Source: Streptomyces puniciscabiei (GTDB taxonomy: Bacteria > Actinomycetota > Actinomycetes > Streptomycetales > Streptomycetaceae). Taken from it: 64,000 nt of DNA. The stretch covers positions 1,688,501-1,752,500 of the forward strand of contig NZ_VFNX01000001.1 in the NCBI RefSeq assembly GCF_006715785.1, read 5' to 3'. The position numbers and the translations under genes were made by a program. This document shows, piece by piece, positions 61,708 through 64,000 of the stretch (position 1 is the stretch's first letter; each line of letters starts with the position of its first letter). The notes under the pieces are model-generated. The model was not told the origin of the DNA, did no database searches, and saw only the letters and a list, made by a program, of their open reading frames with translations.

Positions 61708-62664
61708 ATGACCGCAAGCTCCACCCGTCGTACGACCGCCGCACGCTCCCGTCTGGCAGCGGCAGGTGCGATCGCGGTCGCGGGCGCCCTGCTGCTCACC
61801 GGCTGCGGTGACCAGACCAAGGACAAGAGCAAGGACTCCGGCGCCTCCGTCAGCAGCGCCCCCCTCGCCGGCAAGCTCCCCAAGGAGATCCGGGACAAGG
61901 GCAGGATCGAGGTCGGCTCGGACATCGCGTACGCCCCGGTGGAGTTCAAGGACTCCTCCGGCAAGGCCGTCGGCCTGGACCCGGACCTCGCCGCGGCGAT
62001 GGGCAAGCAGCTCGGCGTGACGCTGGAGTTCCAGAACGGCACCTTCGACGCCCTGCTCACCGGTCTGCGCTCGGGCCGCTACGACATAGCCATGTCGGCC
62101 ATGACCGACAACAAGAACCGCCAGAACGGCGTCGACCCGGACACGGGCAAGAAGGTCGGCGAGGGCGTCGACTTCGTCGACTACCTGACCGCCGGTGTCT
62201 CCATCTACACCCGCAAGGGCGACACCCAGGGCATCAACGGCTGGTCGGACCTGTGCGGCAAGAAGATCGCCGTGGAGCGCGGCACCGTCTCGGAGGACCT
62301 GGCCAAGCAGGAGGCCAAGAAGTGTCCGAGCGGCAAGAAGCTCACCATCGAGCCCTTCGACGACGACCAGCAGTCGCAGACCCGGCTGCGCTCCGGCGGT
62401 GTGGACGCGGCCTCCTCCGACTTCCCGGTCGCCGCGTACGCGGTGAAGACCTCCGGCGGCGGCAAGGACTTCCAGATCGTCGGCCAGCAGGTCGAGGCGG
62501 CCCCGTACGGCATCGCCGTGGCCAAGAAGGACACTCAGCTGCGCGACGCGCTGCAGGCCGCGATGAACGCGATCATCCAGAACGGCGAGTACGCGAAGAT
62601 CCTCCAGAAGTGGGGCGCCCAGGACGGCGCCGTCAAGGAGTCCGTCGTCAACGGCGGCAAGTGA
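61708..62664 (+). CDS. ABC transporter solute-binding lipoprotein (amino acid / glutamate type)
   Basis: A 318-residue lipoprotein: signal with lipobox GALLLTGCGDQ. The mature part is an SBP family 3 protein: EIRDKGRIEVGSDIAYAPVEFKDSSGKAVGLDPDLAAAMGKQLGVTLEFQNGTFDALLTGLRSGRYDIAMSAMTDN, WSDLCGKKIAVERGTVSEDLA, and QSQTRLRSGGVDAASSDFPVAAYAV. These match polar amino-acid binding proteins; the exact ligand is uncertain (glutamate or a related acid suggested by the transporter style). ATG 61708 behind GGAGG. First gene of an operon with permease and ATPase. Confidence 0.92.
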   Translation: MTASSTRRTTAARSRLAAAGAIAVAGALLLTGCGDQTKDKSKDSGASVSSAPLAGKLPKEIRDKGRIEVGSDIAYAPVEFKDSSGKAVGLDPDLAAAMGKQLGVTLEFQNGTFDALLTGLRSGRYDIAMSAMTDNKNRQNGVDPDTGKKVGEGVDFVDYLTAGVSIYTRKGDTQGINGWSDLCGKKIAVERGTVSEDLAKQEAKKCPSGKKLTIEPFDDDQQSQTRLRSGGVDAASSDFPVAAYAVKTSGGGKDFQIVGQQVEAAPYGIAVAKKDTQLRDALQAAMNAIIQNGEYAKILQKWGAQDGAVKESVVNGGK

Positions 62665-62704
62665 CCCGCGAAGCGGCAGAAGCGGCCACTGAGAGGCAAC
62701 ACGC

Positions 62705-63670
62705 GTGACTGACATCGAGAAGACGGCCGGGGAAGGCGCCGGGGAGGACGCCGGGGCGAACCCCGCTCCCCCGGCCGCCCGTCCCGAGACCATCCGGGCC
62801 ATCCCGGTCCGGCACTACGGCCGATACGTTTCGGCCCTCATCGCCATCGCGCTCCTCGTCGCGATCGTCTACGCCTTCAGCCAGGGCAGGATCAACTGGC
62901 ATGCGGTACCGGAGTACTTCTTCGACCACCGGATCATGACCGGCGTCGGCAAGACGCTCCTGCTGACGGTCCTGTCGATGCTGATCGGCATCGTGCTCGG
63001 CATCGTCCTCGCGGTGATGCGGCTGTCGAAGAACCCGGTGACCTCGTCGATCGCCTGGTTCTACATCTGGTTCTTCCGCGGCACCCCGGTCCTGGTCCAG
63101 CTGTTCCTGTGGTTCAACCTGGGCCTGGTCTTCGAGTACATCAACCTGATGCCGTTCTACAAGGACTACTGGTCGAACTTCATGACGCCGCTGCTGACGG
63201 CGCTGCTCGGCCTGGGTCTGAACGAGGCCGCGTACATGGCCGAGATCTGCCGTGCGGGCCTGCTCGCGGTGGACGAGGGCCAGACCGAGGCGGCCCACGC
63301 GCTGGGCATGAGCCACGGCCGGACGCTGCGCCGGGTGATCATCCCGCAGGCGATGCGGGTGATTGTGCCGCCGACCGGCAACGAGGTCATCAACATGCTG
63401 AAGACGACCTCGCTCGTGGCGGCCGTCCAGTATCCCGAGCTGTTCCGCTACGCCCAGGACATCGGCCAGAACTCCGGCGCCCCGGTGGAGATGTACTTCC
63501 TCGCCGCGGCCTGGTACCTGATCATGACCTCGGTGCTGAGCGTCGGCCAGTACTACATCGAGCGCTACTACGCCCGCGGCTCCAGCCGCCAGCTGCCGCC
63601 GACCCCGTGGCAGAAGGTGAGGGCGAACATGTTCTCCCTGGGCCGTCCGAAGGGAGCGGTGAGCGCATGA
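62705..63670 (+). CDS. ABC transporter permease (His/Glu/Gln/Arg/opine family)
   Basis: A 321-residue membrane protein with about five TM segments. A variable cytosolic N-terminus of about 40 residues (ENPAPPAARPETIRAIPVRHYG type) precedes TM1. The core reads VGKTLLLTVLSMLIGIVLGIVLAVMRLS, WFYIWFFRGTPVLVQLFLWFNLGLV, GLGLNEAAYMAEICRAGLLAVDEGQTEAAHALGMSHGRTLRRVIIPQAMRVIVPPTGNEVINMLKTTSLVAAVQYPEL (EAA loop). Start GTG 62705. Overlaps the ATPase gene by 4 bp (ATGA). Confidence 0.94.
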   Translation: MTDIEKTAGEGAGEDAGANPAPPAARPETIRAIPVRHYGRYVSALIAIALLVAIVYAFSQGRINWHAVPEYFFDHRIMTGVGKTLLLTVLSMLIGIVLGIVLAVMRLSKNPVTSSIAWFYIWFFRGTPVLVQLFLWFNLGLVFEYINLMPFYKDYWSNFMTPLLTALLGLGLNEAAYMAEICRAGLLAVDEGQTEAAHALGMSHGRTLRRVIIPQAMRVIVPPTGNEVINMLKTTSLVAAVQYPELFRYAQDIGQNSGAPVEMYFLAAAWYLIMTSVLSVGQYYIERYYARGSSRQLPPTPWQKVRANMFSLGRPKGAVSA

Positions 63671-64000
63671 CCGACAAGCTGAGCAAGACGCAGGACACGC
63701 CGCCGCAGGACACCCCGCCGGCGGGCAGGGCCCCGATGGTCAGGGCGCAGGGCGTGCACAAGTCCTTCGGCCATGTCGAGGTGCTCAAGGGCATAGACCT
63801 GGAGGTGAAGCCGGGCGAGGTGTTCTGCCTGATCGGCCCCTCCGGCTCCGGCAAGTCGACCTTCCTGCGCTGCATCAACCACCTGGAGAAGATCAACGCC
63901 GGCCGGCTGTACGTCGACGGCGAGCTGGTCGGCTACCGCCAGAAGGGCGACAAGCTGTACGAGCTGAAGGACAGCGAGGTCGCGCGCAAGCGCCGGGACA
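63667..64000 (+). CDS. ABC transporter ATP-binding protein (cut by window edge)
   Basis: First about 111 residues of the transporter ATPase. A Thr/Pro-rich N-terminus, then VRAQGVHKSFGHVEVLKGIDLEVKPGEVFCLIGPSGSGKSTFLRCINHLEKINAGRLYVDG with Walker A GPSGSGKS. The Walker B and signature lie beyond base 64,000. It powers the amino-acid importer encoded upstream. Confidence 0.94.
   Translation, partial: MTDKLSKTQDTPPQDTPPAGRAPMVRAQGVHKSFGHVEVLKGIDLEVKPGEVFCLIGPSGSGKSTFLRCINHLEKINAGRLYVDGELVGYRQKGDKLYELKDSEVARKRRD

Overview
The window is chromosomal DNA of a Streptomyces-type actinomycete. Evidence: very high G+C, frequent GTG/TTG starts, a conservon (sensor kinase, roadblock, DUF742, GTPase), actinobacterial Lon with a ClgR-type operator, a Kgd-type 2-oxoglutarate decarboxylase, a Ku/LigD end-joining pair, and lineage-typical families such as DUF6104.

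Layout. (1) 1-5.1 kb, minus strand: aspartate-family amino-acid genes thrC (cut by the window edge), hom and lysA, an ArgS-derived protein nrtL and a stand-alone response regulator. (2) tRNA-Arg(CCG) at 5.38 kb opens an accessory stretch to about 16 kb. It holds a secreted S53 peptidase, a zinc-ribbon protein, two frame-broken genes (one a tyrosine integrase), a secreted metallophosphoesterase, a 557-bp IS-like element with a non-transposase passenger ORF, a membrane-anchored GIY-YIG protein in unusually AT-rich DNA, and a P-loop NTPase with TPR repeats. (3) 16-19 kb: divergent ku and ligD-type polymerase, a NERD-domain protein, a dual-specificity phosphatase and two minisatellite-like arrays. 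(4) 19.9-25.8 kb: an envelope module of lipoprotein, sensor kinase, SEDS glycosyltransferase and class B PBP, then a proline-rich membrane protein. (5) 25.8-30.2 kb: two divergent ferritin-like/diiron oxygenase genes, a TetR regulator and a TnpB element abutting the tetR 3' end. (6) 30.2-38.7 kb: NlpC/P60 hydrolase, a styrene-monooxygenase-like flavoprotein linked to a conservon, and a PP2C-like protein. (7) 38.7-45.7 kb: MarR regulator, GH25 lysozyme, a PAS-GAF-SpoIIE-ATPase protein, three exported glycine-rich or collagen-like proteins, and a soluble Ser/Thr kinase. (8) 45.8-64 kb: lon, a rhomboid-like protein, a spermidine-synthase-like protein, a two-component system, kgd, DUF6104, a DUF4097-PadR pair with a likely operator, a zinc-type oxidoreductase, malic enzyme and the start of a glutamate-type ABC transporter.

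The most unusual parts are the exported cluster at 42.8-44.5 kb (CxGxC repeats, and a lipoprotein joining a collagen-like stretch to an HTH-like tail), the accessory region beside tRNA-Arg with its transposase-free inverted-repeat element and membrane GIY-YIG protein, and the TnpB element whose predicted guide RNA would read into tetR. All assignments come from reading the sequence; no database search was possible.
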